A stretch of DNA of 64,000 nt, taken from positions 62,001 to 126,000 of the forward strand of contig NZ_VYVA01000002.1 in the NCBI RefSeq assembly GCF_009193215.1, in the 5' to 3' direction. Made by a program: the position numbers and the translations under genes. The notes under the pieces are model-generated. The model saw only the letters and a program-made list of their open reading frames with translations. It was not told the origin of the DNA and did no database searches. Of the stretch, positions 19,644-28,330 are shown one piece after another (position 1 is the stretch's first letter; each line of letters starts with the position of its first letter). The DNA comes from Flavicella marina. GTDB taxonomy: Bacteria; Bacteroidota; Bacteroidia; Flavobacteriales; Flavobacteriaceae.

Positions 19644-20597
19644 ATGTTTCAGAAATTAAAACAGTATAAAATTGTCTACGAGGTTTATAATTTTTTTAAT
19701 AAGAAATATCTATCTCACAATGTTCCATTGTATAGAAAGTATAAACTAAAAAAGAAGTATTATTCATCTGTATCGAATCAAGATTTTAAAGGGTTAAAAG
19801 AAGAAATTAATTTGTATGATAAAAAAGACTCGAAAGAGTTTTTACCTGAAAATGCAGATTTTTTAGCTTTAGAGAAAAAGATTCAAGATGCATTATTGGA
19901 TTGGTCAACAAATGGATATTCGGTAATTTCTAATTTTTTCTCTGAAAAGGAGGTCGATAGTATTAATTTTGAGATTGATGATTTGATTTCTTCTGGGGTA
20001 TTGAAGCCAAGATATAATGGTAAGAAGTATATGTTTGCCAATCGTTTTTCTGAAAAAATAAATGAAATAGCGAATGGTAAAATGAAGAGAATTCTTGAAG
20101 TACTTTTGAGTCGTGAAGTGGAACTTTTCCAGACGATTAATTTTAATACTGGGAGTGAGCAAAGAACACACTCAGATTCTGTTCACATGACTACCTTTCC
20201 AAAAGGAAATTTGATTGCTACTTGGGTTGCTTTAGAAGATGTTACCATCGATGACGGACCTTTGCATTACTACCCTGGCTCGCATAAACTTCCTTATATT
20301 ATGAATGAAGACTATGATAACTCAGGGTCAAAATTTAAGTTAGGAAAGAAATCATACCATGCATATGAAGATAAGGTAGAAGAGGTGTTGTTTCGTTCGA
20401 AATTAAAGAAAAAAACATTTTTAGCGAAGAAAGGAGATATGCTTATTTGGCATGGGAATCTTATGCATGGTGGAAATAAAGTAAACATTGAAGGAAATAC
20501 AAGAAAAAGTATGGTATTTCATTATTACGCAAAAGATGTTATTTGTTATCATGAGATAACTCAAAGACCAACCATAAAAGGAAAGTTTGGAAAATAA
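19644..20597 (+). CDS. Phytanoyl-CoA dioxygenase (PhyH) family protein, 317 aa
   Basis: A non-heme Fe(II)/2-oxoglutarate oxygenase of the PhyH fold is indicated by the iron-binding H176-S-D178 pair in QRTHSDSVHM and the distal His275 in WHGNLMHGGNKV. ATWVALEDVTIDDGPLHYYP between them is the typical core, with the PGSH turn. The N-terminal 90 residues are Lys/Tyr-rich and not conserved in the family. The substrate is unknown; PhyH relatives hydroxylate lipids, amino acids and natural products. It starts 9 bp after parE, which has no obvious functional link, so transcription from the parE promoter is probable. Codon use looks like the neighbours. Confidence 0.88.
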   Translation: MFQKLKQYKIVYEVYNFFNKKYLSHNVPLYRKYKLKKKYYSSVSNQDFKGLKEEINLYDKKDSKEFLPENADFLALEKKIQDALLDWSTNGYSVISNFFSEKEVDSINFEIDDLISSGVLKPRYNGKKYMFANRFSEKINEIANGKMKRILEVLLSREVELFQTINFNTGSEQRTHSDSVHMTTFPKGNLIATWVALEDVTIDDGPLHYYPGSHKLPYIMNEDYDNSGSKFKLGKKSYHAYEDKVEEVLFRSKLKKKTFLAKKGDMLIWHGNLMHGGNKVNIEGNTRKSMVFHYYAKDVICYHEITQRPTIKGKFGK

Positions 20598-20738
20598 ACA
20601 TAGCTTCATAACTTTCATTTGTAGGTGGTTGAGATGTTGTGTGTGTGTTTGCACTTGTTGTTTATCATTTGATAGTGTTTGCTGTTTTGAAATAACAACT
20701 ATTGTTAATGTATTGTAAATAAGATTATTAAAAATACT

Positions 20739-22253
20739 ATGAAGGAGAATAAAATCCGTTACAATTATTTATTTATTGGTATTTTACTATTCATAGGGAT
20801 CTTAAATTTTGTCAACCTAAACAATCAACCGGAAACAGTTAGCACACTTGCTATTACTTTTTTAATTGCTTTTTGGTGGTTAACAGAGGCTTTGCCTATT
20901 GGAATGACTTCTTTATTGCCAATTGTTTTGTTCCCTGTTTTTGGAGTCTTAAACGGAAAAGAAGTTTCTGCAGCATATATCAATTATATAATTTTTTTAT
21001 TTATTGGTGGTTTTACTGTAGCGTTGGCAATAGAAAAATGGGAGTTGCATAAGCGTATGGCTTTAAAGATACTTTCGATAGCAGGAAATAGTTTTTTTAG
21101 TGTATTGTTTGGTTTTATGCTTTGCTCTTCATTTTTGTCGATGTGGATTTCCAACACAGCAGCAGCGATGATGATGATTCCTATTGGAATTTCAATTACA
21201 AGTGTCTTACATCAACGCTTTGGAAAAAAAAGTATCCGAAAATTTAATTCAAATTTGTTTTTGAGTATTGCCTATGCTTGTTCGATCGGAGGAGTGGCAA
21301 CGTTAGTTGGAACACCACCAAATTTATCTTTTTTAAGAATCTCAGAAGTTTTATACCCTAATATTCCAGAAATAAGTTTTGCACAATGGATGTTGGCTGC
21401 GTTGCCAGTAACCATTTGTATGTTTTTAGTGGTATTGATTTTTTTATACTTTACTGGAGTTCCTAAAAAAGAAAATAGAGTTGCTTTAGATAAAGGATAT
21501 TTTAAAAAAGAGTATCATGCACTTGGAAAAACAACAACAGAACAGAAACGAGTATTTGTTGTTTTCTTATTGTTGATTTTTTTGTGGTTGTTTCGAAAGG
21601 AATTGGTTTTAGGAACTGTACGTATTCCGGGATGGAGTCATTGGTTTGACAAACCTCAGTTTATAAATGACGGTACTGTCGCAATTTTTATTGCATTTTT
21701 ATTATTTGTGATTCCATCATCCGAAAAATATAAAGCCTTAGTTTCTTGGAAAATTACAAAGAAAATTCCTTGGCATGTTGTGTTTTTATTAGGAGGTGGT
21801 TTTGCTATTGCCAAAGCATTTGTTAGTTCTGGCTTGTCTGTTTATTTAGGGAGTCAGCTAAAGAGTTTGGCAGAATTTTCAGATCTAGGGATGATTGCGT
21901 CAGTGGTAGCTGGAATTACTTTTTTAACAGAAGTCACTTCCAATACGGCCACTACAGAAATAATGTTGCCCGTAATTTCCAGTGTTTCTAATACCATAAA
22001 ATTAAATCCTTTGTTATTAATGTTGGGAGTAACATATGCTGCTTCAATGGCGTTTATGTTACCTGCTGCAACGGCACCCAATGCTTTGGTTTTTGGAACG
22101 GGAAAAATAAAAATGTGGGAGATGTTAAAAACGGGATTTATCCTTAATATTATAGCAATTACTGTAGTAGTTTTAATTCTTAATTTTTGGGTCGCTTACG
22201 TGTTTGGGATTGATTTTCATTCCTTTCCAGAATGGGCTCAAAGCTTAAAATAA
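20739..22253 (+). CDS. DASS/SLC13 family sodium-coupled anion transporter, 504 aa
   Basis: About 11-12 membrane segments are visible. The two Ser-Asn-Thr signatures of the DASS family are present: MWISNTAAAMMMIP near residue 135 and TEVTSNTATTEIMLP near 397, which build the sodium and substrate sites. GGVATLVGTPPN near residue 188 is another family hallmark. Members import dicarboxylates (succinate, malate), citrate or sulfate with sodium, and the sequence does not decide among them. The start ATG is preceded by an A/T-rich leader. It sits between the PhyH gene and parC on the same strand, with 141 bp before it. Confidence 0.93.
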   Translation: MKENKIRYNYLFIGILLFIGILNFVNLNNQPETVSTLAITFLIAFWWLTEALPIGMTSLLPIVLFPVFGVLNGKEVSAAYINYIIFLFIGGFTVALAIEKWELHKRMALKILSIAGNSFFSVLFGFMLCSSFLSMWISNTAAAMMMIPIGISITSVLHQRFGKKSIRKFNSNLFLSIAYACSIGGVATLVGTPPNLSFLRISEVLYPNIPEISFAQWMLAALPVTICMFLVVLIFLYFTGVPKKENRVALDKGYFKKEYHALGKTTTEQKRVFVVFLLLIFLWLFRKELVLGTVRIPGWSHWFDKPQFINDGTVAIFIAFLLFVIPSSEKYKALVSWKITKKIPWHVVFLLGGGFAIAKAFVSSGLSVYLGSQLKSLAEFSDLGMIASVVAGITFLTEVTSNTATTEIMLPVISSVSNTIKLNPLLLMLGVTYAASMAFMLPAATAPNALVFGTGKIKMWEMLKTGFILNIIAITVVVLILNFWVAYVFGIDFHSFPEWAQSLK

Positions 22254-22326
22254 TTTTTACAAATAGTAAGATTTGTAAATGTGTTCTAATTGATTTTTAG
22301 TCGAGTAAATCAATAGGAAAATAATT

Positions 22327-22357
22327 TTTGAAATATAGTAGAAATAAGATAAATTTG
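22327..22357 (+). promoter_or_regulatory. Promoter of parC (Bacteroidetes -33/-7 type)
   Basis: TTTG at 22327-22330 is followed after exactly 19 bp by TAAATTTG (22350-22357), a full match to the TTTG-N19-TAnnTTTG sigma-ABfr consensus. The parC ATG is 62 bp further on. This suggests parC can be transcribed independently of parE. Confidence 0.65.
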
Positions 22358-22418
22358 AGCAACGAACTTCCGTGGAAAAACGAGAGCTGTTGATGTAAAT
22401 GTTTTAGTAAAAATAAGG

Positions 22419-24983
22419 ATGCAAGAAGAAAACGAAGAGCAATTTAAAGAAGAAGAGAAACAGGAAACGATTACGAAAGTGACCGGAATGTATAAAGAAT
22501 GGTTCTTGGATTATGCCTCTTACGTAATTTTAGAAAGAGCTGTACCTGCTTTAGATGATGGTTTTAAACCAGTACAACGACGAATCATGCAGTCTATGAA
22601 AGATTTGGATGATGGAAGGTACAATAAAGTAGCAAATTTGGTAGGTCATGCGATGCAGTACCATCCACATGGTGATGCTTCGATAGCCGATGCTATGGTG
22701 CAATTAGGCCAGAAAGAGTTGTTGATTGATATGCAGGGGAACTGGGGGAATATTCTTACTGGGGACCGAGCGGCAGCCTCTAGATATATTGAAGCTCGTT
22801 TGTCGAAATTTGCATTAGAAGTAATATTCAATCCTAAAACGACTCATTGGCAAGCTTCGTATGATGGGCGTCGAAAAGAACCAATCCATCTTCCTGTAAA
22901 GTTTCCTTTGTTGTTAGCGCAAGGTGCCGAAGGGATTGCGGTAGGTTTGTCTACGAAAGTCCTACCACATAACTTTATTGAGTTGATAGATGCTTCTATC
23001 AAATATTTGAAAGGGAGAAGTTTCAAAATCGTTCCTGATTTTTTAACTGGAGGTATTGCAGATTTTACAAATTATAACGACGGTAAAAGAGGAGGTAAAG
23101 TACGCGTTCGAGCTCGTATTTCTCAGCTTGATAAAAAAACATTGGTAATAAATGAAATACCTTTTGGAACAACGACCTCTTCTTTAATTGATTCTATACT
23201 TAAAGCAAACGATAAAGGAAAAATAAAAATCAAACGTATTGAAGATAATACGGCAGCATCTGTTGAAATTTTGGTGCACTTACCACCAAACGTTTCTCCA
23301 GATAAGACGATTGATGCATTGTATGCTTTTACGAATTGTGAAAGTTCAATTTCACCGTTAAGTTGTATCATTGAAGATCATAAACCTTTGTTTATAGGTG
23401 TTTCTGAGCAATTAAAGCGTTCAACAGATCGAACAGTAGCTTTACTGAAACGAGAATTAGAAATTCAATTATCAGAATTAGAAGAGCAATGGCATTTCGC
23501 TTCTTTAGAGCGTATTTTTATTGAGAATAGAATTTATCGTGACATTGAAGAAGTAGAAACTTGGGAGGGTGTTATTGAGGCAATAGATTTAGGATTGAAA
23601 CCTTTTACAAAACATCTAAAAAGAGCAGTAACTACAGATGATATATTGAGATTGACGGAAATTCGTATCAAAAAAATATCAAAATTTGATATTGACAAAG
23701 CGAATTTGTTGATAGAAGCTTTAGAAGAGAAAATAGAAGCGGTAAAAAATAATCTTGCCAATTTAATTGATTTCGCAATCGATTATTTCAAACATCTAAA
23801 AACAACCTACGGAAAAGGAAAAGAACGTAAAACTGAAATTAGAATTTTTGACGATATCGTTGCTTCAAAGGTAGCCCTGAGCAATACCAAGATTTATGTG
23901 AATAGGGAAGAAGGTTTTATAGGGACTTCATTACGTAAAGATGAGTTTGTGGCAGATTGTTCTGATATCGATGATATCATAGTGTTTAGAAAAAATGGAA
24001 CAATGATGATTACAAAAGTTGCTTCTAAAACGTTCGTTGGAAAAGATATCATTCATTTAGCTGTGTTCAAAAAAGGAGATAAAAGAACCGTGTATAACAT
24101 GATGTACCGAGATGGCAAGTCTGGACCTAGTTATATGAAGCGTTTTAATGTAACGAGTATTACGCGAGATAAAGAATACGACTTAACAGCAGGTAACAAA
24201 GGTTCTTTAGTGCACTACTTTACTGCAAATCTAAATGGAGAAGCCGAGGTAGTTACGATCAACCTTAGAGCTGTTGGAAGTATTAAAAAATTAAAATGGG
24301 ATATAGATTTTTCAGACCTATTAATCAAAGGTAGGAGTTCAAAAGGAAACCTAATTACTAAATTTCCGGTCAAAAAAATTGAGTTTAAATCAGCGGGTAA
24401 ATCAACCTTAAAACCTAGAAAAATATGGTTCGATGATACGGTACAGCGTTTGAATGTTGATGAAAGAGGAGAGTTGTTAGGTGAGTTCACCGCAGAAGAT
24501 AAATTGTTGATTGTTACGCAGTCAGGAATTGCTAAAACAATTGCTCCCGCTTTAAATTATCATTTTGAAGACGACATGATTGTTTTGGAAAAATGGGATC
24601 CTGCAAAACCAATTTCCGCAATTTATTTTGATGGAGAAAAGGAAAAATACTTCGTCAAACGCTTTATGATTGATCATCCTGAGAGAGAAGATAAATTTAT
24701 TACTGAGCATCCCAAAACACAATTAGAAATTGTAGCGACTGATTACAGACCCAATGCAGAGGTTGTTTTTTCTAAAAGAAGCTTAGATCCATTCGTGGTT
24801 GATTTTGAAAATTTTATTGCAGTTAAAGGAATTAAAGCAATTGGTAATCAATTGACTACTGATAAAATAAAGCAAGTTAATCTTTTAGATCCGAATCCAT
24901 ATACACCTCCAGTTTTAGATGAAATAGAGGTTGAAGAGGGTGATATATCTGATGCAGGTGATGCGCAACCAACACTTTTTTAA
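22419..24983 (+). CDS. parC: DNA topoisomerase IV subunit A, 854 aa
   Basis: This is the DNA cleavage and rejoining subunit. The catalytic Tyr123 lies in RAAASRYIEARL, and the DNA-gate motif reads YHPHGDASIADAM. LLAQGAEGIAVGLSTKVLPHN is the conserved winged-helix/tower part. The C-terminal third is a degenerate beta-pinwheel without a GyrA-box (QRRGGKG) that I can find, which fits ParC rather than GyrA. The last 25 residues are acidic. At the quinolone-contacting position after HPHGD the residue is Ala87, not Ser. A promoter sits 62 bp upstream, and parE is on the same strand 2.8 kb back. Confidence 0.93.
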   Translation: MQEENEEQFKEEEKQETITKVTGMYKEWFLDYASYVILERAVPALDDGFKPVQRRIMQSMKDLDDGRYNKVANLVGHAMQYHPHGDASIADAMVQLGQKELLIDMQGNWGNILTGDRAAASRYIEARLSKFALEVIFNPKTTHWQASYDGRRKEPIHLPVKFPLLLAQGAEGIAVGLSTKVLPHNFIELIDASIKYLKGRSFKIVPDFLTGGIADFTNYNDGKRGGKVRVRARISQLDKKTLVINEIPFGTTTSSLIDSILKANDKGKIKIKRIEDNTAASVEILVHLPPNVSPDKTIDALYAFTNCESSISPLSCIIEDHKPLFIGVSEQLKRSTDRTVALLKRELEIQLSELEEQWHFASLERIFIENRIYRDIEEVETWEGVIEAIDLGLKPFTKHLKRAVTTDDILRLTEIRIKKISKFDIDKANLLIEALEEKIEAVKNNLANLIDFAIDYFKHLKTTYGKGKERKTEIRIFDDIVASKVALSNTKIYVNREEGFIGTSLRKDEFVADCSDIDDIIVFRKNGTMMITKVASKTFVGKDIIHLAVFKKGDKRTVYNMMYRDGKSGPSYMKRFNVTSITRDKEYDLTAGNKGSLVHYFTANLNGEAEVVTINLRAVGSIKKLKWDIDFSDLLIKGRSSKGNLITKFPVKKIEFKSAGKSTLKPRKIWFDDTVQRLNVDERGELLGEFTAEDKLLIVTQSGIAKTIAPALNYHFEDDMIVLEKWDPAKPISAIYFDGEKEKYFVKRFMIDHPEREDKFITEHPKTQLEIVATDYRPNAEVVFSKRSLDPFVVDFENFIAVKGIKAIGNQLTTDKIKQVNLLDPNPYTPPVLDEIEVEEGDISDAGDAQPTLF

Positions 24984-25059
24984 ATATTTTTTTAGTTTTT
25001 TCAGAACTGTTTATTTTTTAGATTTCGAAAACAAGTTTTATTTTTTGTAAAATTTGTGT

Positions 25060-25067
25060 TAATTTTG
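25060..25067 (+). promoter_or_regulatory. Candidate -7 element and repeat region upstream of the CarH-like gene
   Basis: TAATTTTG matches TAnnTTTG 21 bp before the start codon. It is embedded in a run of similar words: TTGTAAAA (25045), TTGTGTTAA (25054), TTGTTTAAA (25065) and TTGTTTTAAA (25080). The second and third begin 11 bp apart. These could be operator sites for autoregulation. Confidence 0.4.
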
Positions 25068-25088
25068 TTTAAATAAAAGTTGTTTTAA

Positions 25089-25976
25089 ATGAACAAAATT
25101 AAAGATTCTTTCCTGATTCAAGACTTGGAAATTCTTAGCGGTATAAAAGCACACACAATACGTATTTGGGAAAAAAGATACGGCTTGTTGAATCCAACAC
25201 GTCTCAATCGTAATATCAGAAAATATTCGCTGGAAGATTTGCAAAAGTTGCTAAATGTGAGTGTTTTGTATAGTAATGGATATAAAATATCTAAGCTTTC
25301 TAAACTGACAGATGAAGCTCTCTATGAAGAAGCTCGAAATATAGGAGGAAGTACAATCGAAATGAATTTTTATGTAAATGAATTGATTGTGGCGATGTAT
25401 GCCTTTGATTCTATTTATTTCGATAAAGTATACAGTGAATTGAAAGAGAAAATGAATTTTCAAGAGATTTTCGTTGAAGTATTTGTTTCTCTCTTAAAGT
25501 ATATAGGGTTACTGTGGCAAACGGATGCTATCTTACCATCACACGAGCATTTTGTTTCCAACTTGATTTATCAAAAAATTGTGTTACAGTCGGCTCAGTT
25601 GACAAATAGTGATCCAATAGACGATAAAGTATATGTATTGTTTTTGCCATGGGGAGAAATGCATGGTATCGGTTTACTGTTTTTAGATTTTGTTTTGAAG
25701 TCTAAAGGTTTTAAAACCATCTATTTGGGTGGTGGAGTTCCGTTTCCGGATTTGGAATTAATCAATTCTAAATTTGAGTCTATTCACTGGATTTGTTCAT
25801 TTGTTATAGATAAAACCCAGGAAGAAAAAGATGAGTTTATTTCTCAATTTGCTGAAATTCTTAAAGATACTTCGAATGAAGTTACTTTTGTAGGGCGGGT
25901 TTGGGAGAATACAACACATACAAATAAAGCATTTAGTTTTTATCCTTCTTTAGATCAATTGCCTTTTTTTAAGTAA
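25089..25976 (+). CDS. MerR-type regulator with B12-binding domain, CarH-like photoreceptor, 295 aa
   Basis: Residues about 8-75 form a MerR winged-helix DNA-binding domain (HTIRIWEKRYGLLNP). Residues about 90-170 form the cobalamin-cap four-helix bundle with the CarH signature W-x9-E-H: W143, E153, H154. Residues about 180-290 form a B12-binding Rossmann domain with E190-M-H192 and GIG, where His192 is expected to be the lower cobalt ligand. In characterised CarH proteins, adenosylcobalamin drives tetramer formation and promoter repression in the dark, and light breaks the Co-C bond. The gene sits directly upstream of crtI on the same strand, which fits light control of carotenoid synthesis. 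The light response itself is inference. Confidence 0.88.
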   Translation: MNKIKDSFLIQDLEILSGIKAHTIRIWEKRYGLLNPTRLNRNIRKYSLEDLQKLLNVSVLYSNGYKISKLSKLTDEALYEEARNIGGSTIEMNFYVNELIVAMYAFDSIYFDKVYSELKEKMNFQEIFVEVFVSLLKYIGLLWQTDAILPSHEHFVSNLIYQKIVLQSAQLTNSDPIDDKVYVLFLPWGEMHGIGLLFLDFVLKSKGFKTIYLGGGVPFPDLELINSKFESIHWICSFVIDKTQEEKDEFISQFAEILKDTSNEVTFVGRVWENTTHTNKAFSFYPSLDQLPFFK

Positions 25977-26003
25977 AAAATTTTTATTTGTTTAATAAGT
26001 TTT

Positions 26004-26011
26004 TATATTTG
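26004..26011 (+). promoter_or_regulatory. Candidate -7 element and repeat region upstream of crtI
   Basis: TATATTTG matches TAnnTTTG just 7 bp before the crtI ATG. It lies between TTGTTTAATA (25988) and TTGTTAAACA (26009), which begin 21 bp apart, about two helical turns. The short leader would give a nearly leaderless mRNA. The repeats resemble those upstream of the CarH-like gene. Confidence 0.38.
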
Positions 26012-26018
26012 TTAAACA

Positions 26019-27488
26019 ATGAAGAAAAAAATTATAATATTAGGTTCGGGATTTTCATCGTTAGCGGCATCTTGTTATTTGTCAAATGCTGGATACGATG
26101 TTACTGTTTTTGAGAAAAATGGTCAAATTGGCGGTCGGGCTCGACAGTTTAAAAAAGATGGCTTTTTGTTTGATATGGGACCAACATGGTACTGGATGCC
26201 TGATGTCTTTGAGCGATTTTTTGGCGATTTTAATAAACATCCACAAGATTATTATGTTTTAGAAAAATTAAACCCAGCATATCAAGTATACTTTGGAGTA
26301 GGAGATAAGGTTGAAATTTCCTCTAGATTAGATGAGATTTGTGAACTTTTTGAGAAAGAAGAAAAAGGGAGTTCTCTGTATTTAAAAGAATTTTTAAAAC
26401 TAGCTGAAGATAATTACAATGTTGCTGTGAAGGATTTGGTATACCGACCTGGTGTATCTCCGTTAGAGTTGATAAGTCCGAAAACAGTTACAAAGCTGAA
26501 TCAATTGTTTTTTAATATTCGTAAGCTAATTAAAAACAAGTTTAACAATCCAAGACTTATCAAAATTCTTGAATTTCCAGTTTTGTTTCTCGGTGCCAAA
26601 CCAAGCAATACTCCAGCAATGTATAATTTTATGAATTGGGCCGATTTCGGTTTGGGTACTTGGCATCCTAAAGGTGGAATGTTTGAAGTAGCGAATGGAA
26701 TGAAAGAACTTGCTGCTTCACTTGGTGTAACGTTTGTTTTGAATTCTCCAGTTGAAAAAATTGTTGTAAATGACAACGCTGTAGCAGAAGGGATCCTTGT
26801 GAAAGGTGAATTTATTGCTGCAGATATCATTCTAAGTGGTGCTGATTATCATCATACAGAAAAATTATTAGATAGCATTTACAGACAATATTCAGAAAAG
26901 TATTGGGACAAAAAAACTTTTGCTCCTTCTTCTTTGTTGTTTTATGTCGGATTTGACAAGAAAATTGAAAATGTTGCGCATCATACATTATTTTTTGATG
27001 AGGAGTTTGATTCACATGCAGAATATATATACGATACACCTGCTTGGCCAGAAGATCCATTGTTTTATGCAAGTTTCCCGAGTATAACAGACCAAGCCTT
27101 TGCGCCAATAGGTAGTGAGGCAGCTACGTTTTTGATTCCTATTGCCGCTGGTTTAGAAGATACACAAGAATATAGAGATAAGTATTTTGATATAATTATT
27201 GATAGGCTAGAGAAGTTAACAGATCAAAAATTGCGTGATTCTGTACTCTTTGTTGAGTCTTATTGTGTGAATGATTTTATAAAAGATTATAACTCATACA
27301 AAGGAAATGCCTATGGTTTAGCCAATACGTTAACACAAACGGCCTTTTTAAGACCAAAAATTAAAAGTGGTAAAGTAAAAAATTTGTATTTTACAGGTCA
27401 GTTGACAGTTCCAGGTCCCGGTGTACCTCCGGCATTGATTTCTGGAAAGATTGCTGCTGAGCTCATCCAAAAAAACGAAAAGTTATGA
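26019..27488 (+). CDS. crtI: Phytoene desaturase, 489 aa
   Basis: CrtI is an FAD-dependent enzyme at the membrane that introduces double bonds into phytoene to give lycopene. The N-terminal dinucleotide fold IIILGSGFSSLAASCYL is followed by FEKNGQIGGRARQF and FDMGPTWYWMPDVFE, all typical of CrtI. The C-terminal block FTGQLTVPGPGVPPALISGK is the conserved FAD-binding end of carotenoid desaturases. Length matches the family (about 490). It is the first enzyme gene of the carotenoid operon and overlaps crtB by 4 bp (ATGA), indicating translational coupling. The number of desaturations cannot be read from sequence, but the cyclase downstream implies lycopene. Confidence 0.96.
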   Translation: MKKKIIILGSGFSSLAASCYLSNAGYDVTVFEKNGQIGGRARQFKKDGFLFDMGPTWYWMPDVFERFFGDFNKHPQDYYVLEKLNPAYQVYFGVGDKVEISSRLDEICELFEKEEKGSSLYLKEFLKLAEDNYNVAVKDLVYRPGVSPLELISPKTVTKLNQLFFNIRKLIKNKFNNPRLIKILEFPVLFLGAKPSNTPAMYNFMNWADFGLGTWHPKGGMFEVANGMKELAASLGVTFVLNSPVEKIVVNDNAVAEGILVKGEFIAADIILSGADYHHTEKLLDSIYRQYSEKYWDKKTFAPSSLLFYVGFDKKIENVAHHTLFFDEEFDSHAEYIYDTPAWPEDPLFYASFPSITDQAFAPIGSEAATFLIPIAAGLEDTQEYRDKYFDIIIDRLEKLTDQKLRDSVLFVESYCVNDFIKDYNSYKGNAYGLANTLTQTAFLRPKIKSGKVKNLYFTGQLTVPGPGVPPALISGKIAAELIQKNEKL

Positions 27489-28324
27489 AAGAATTGTTCG
27501 ACAGGGTATCAGAGAAGACATCGATAGTAATCACAAAAAAATACAGTACTTCTTTTTCTATAGCAGTACGACTTTTAGCACCGAGTATTCGACAAGCAGT
27601 GTATAATGTTTATGGTTTCGTTCGCGTAGCTGATGAAATTGTAGATAGTTTTGAAGGGTATCAACAAGAAGAATTGCTCAACAGATTCGAAGATGAATAT
27701 TATTACGCAGAGAAACAGGGAATCAGCTCTAATCCAGTGATAAATGCTTTTGAAAATACTGTAAGAGCATACGAGATAGATAGAGATTTGGTAAAAGCTT
27801 TTTTGAAAAGTATGCGGGCCGATTTAAGTAAGCAGGTGTATCATACAAATGAAGAAATAAAAGAATATATCTATGGTTCTGCGGATGTGGTTGGTTTGAT
27901 GTGTTTGAAAATATTTGTTCAAGGCAATCAAGAAAAGTATGAATCACTTATCGAACCAGCAATGAAATTGGGTTCTGCTTTTCAAAAAGTTAATTTTTTA
28001 CGTGATTTTAAGGCAGACTACGATGGTTTGAGTAGAACCTATTTTCCGAATGTAGATCCTGATCATTTGACGAATGAAGATAAAAAGAAAATTATTGAAG
28101 ATATTGAAGCTGAATTTTTAGCAGCAAAAGAAGGGATAAAAGAATTGCCTAAAGAGGCAAAGTTAGGTGTATACGTCGCTTATAAATATTACCTAAGGCT
28201 GTTAAAAAAAATCGATGATACTCCTGCTCCAGCGTTGTTCGAAAGTAGAATCAGAGTTTCAAATTCTTTAAAGACCTATTTGCTATTTAAATCATATGTG
28301 CGTTATCAGTTTAATATCGTTTGA
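27485..28324 (+). CDS. crtB: Phytoene synthase, 279 aa
   Basis: CrtB condenses two geranylgeranyl diphosphates into phytoene. Both Asp-rich magnesium-binding motifs of the trans-isoprenyl squalene/phytoene synthase family are present: VADEIVDSF near residue 50 and LRDFKADYDGLSRTYFP near 170. KKYSTSFSIAVRLL at the start is the usual N-terminal block (here STSF). The start overlaps the crtI stop by 4 bp. No GGPP synthase gene lies in the window, so the precursor must come from elsewhere in the genome. Confidence 0.96.
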   Translation: MKELFDRVSEKTSIVITKKYSTSFSIAVRLLAPSIRQAVYNVYGFVRVADEIVDSFEGYQQEELLNRFEDEYYYAEKQGISSNPVINAFENTVRAYEIDRDLVKAFLKSMRADLSKQVYHTNEEIKEYIYGSADVVGLMCLKIFVQGNQEKYESLIEPAMKLGSAFQKVNFLRDFKADYDGLSRTYFPNVDPDHLTNEDKKKIIEDIEAEFLAAKEGIKELPKEAKLGVYVAYKYYLRLLKKIDDTPAPALFESRIRVSNSLKTYLLFKSYVRYQFNIV

Positions 28325-28330
28325 TTTTAT

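Noticed and set aside
22255-22279. TTTACAAAT/ATTTGTAAA hairpin after the DASS transporter
   Set aside because: A weak AT-only 9-bp stem without a following T tract; not convincing as a terminator.
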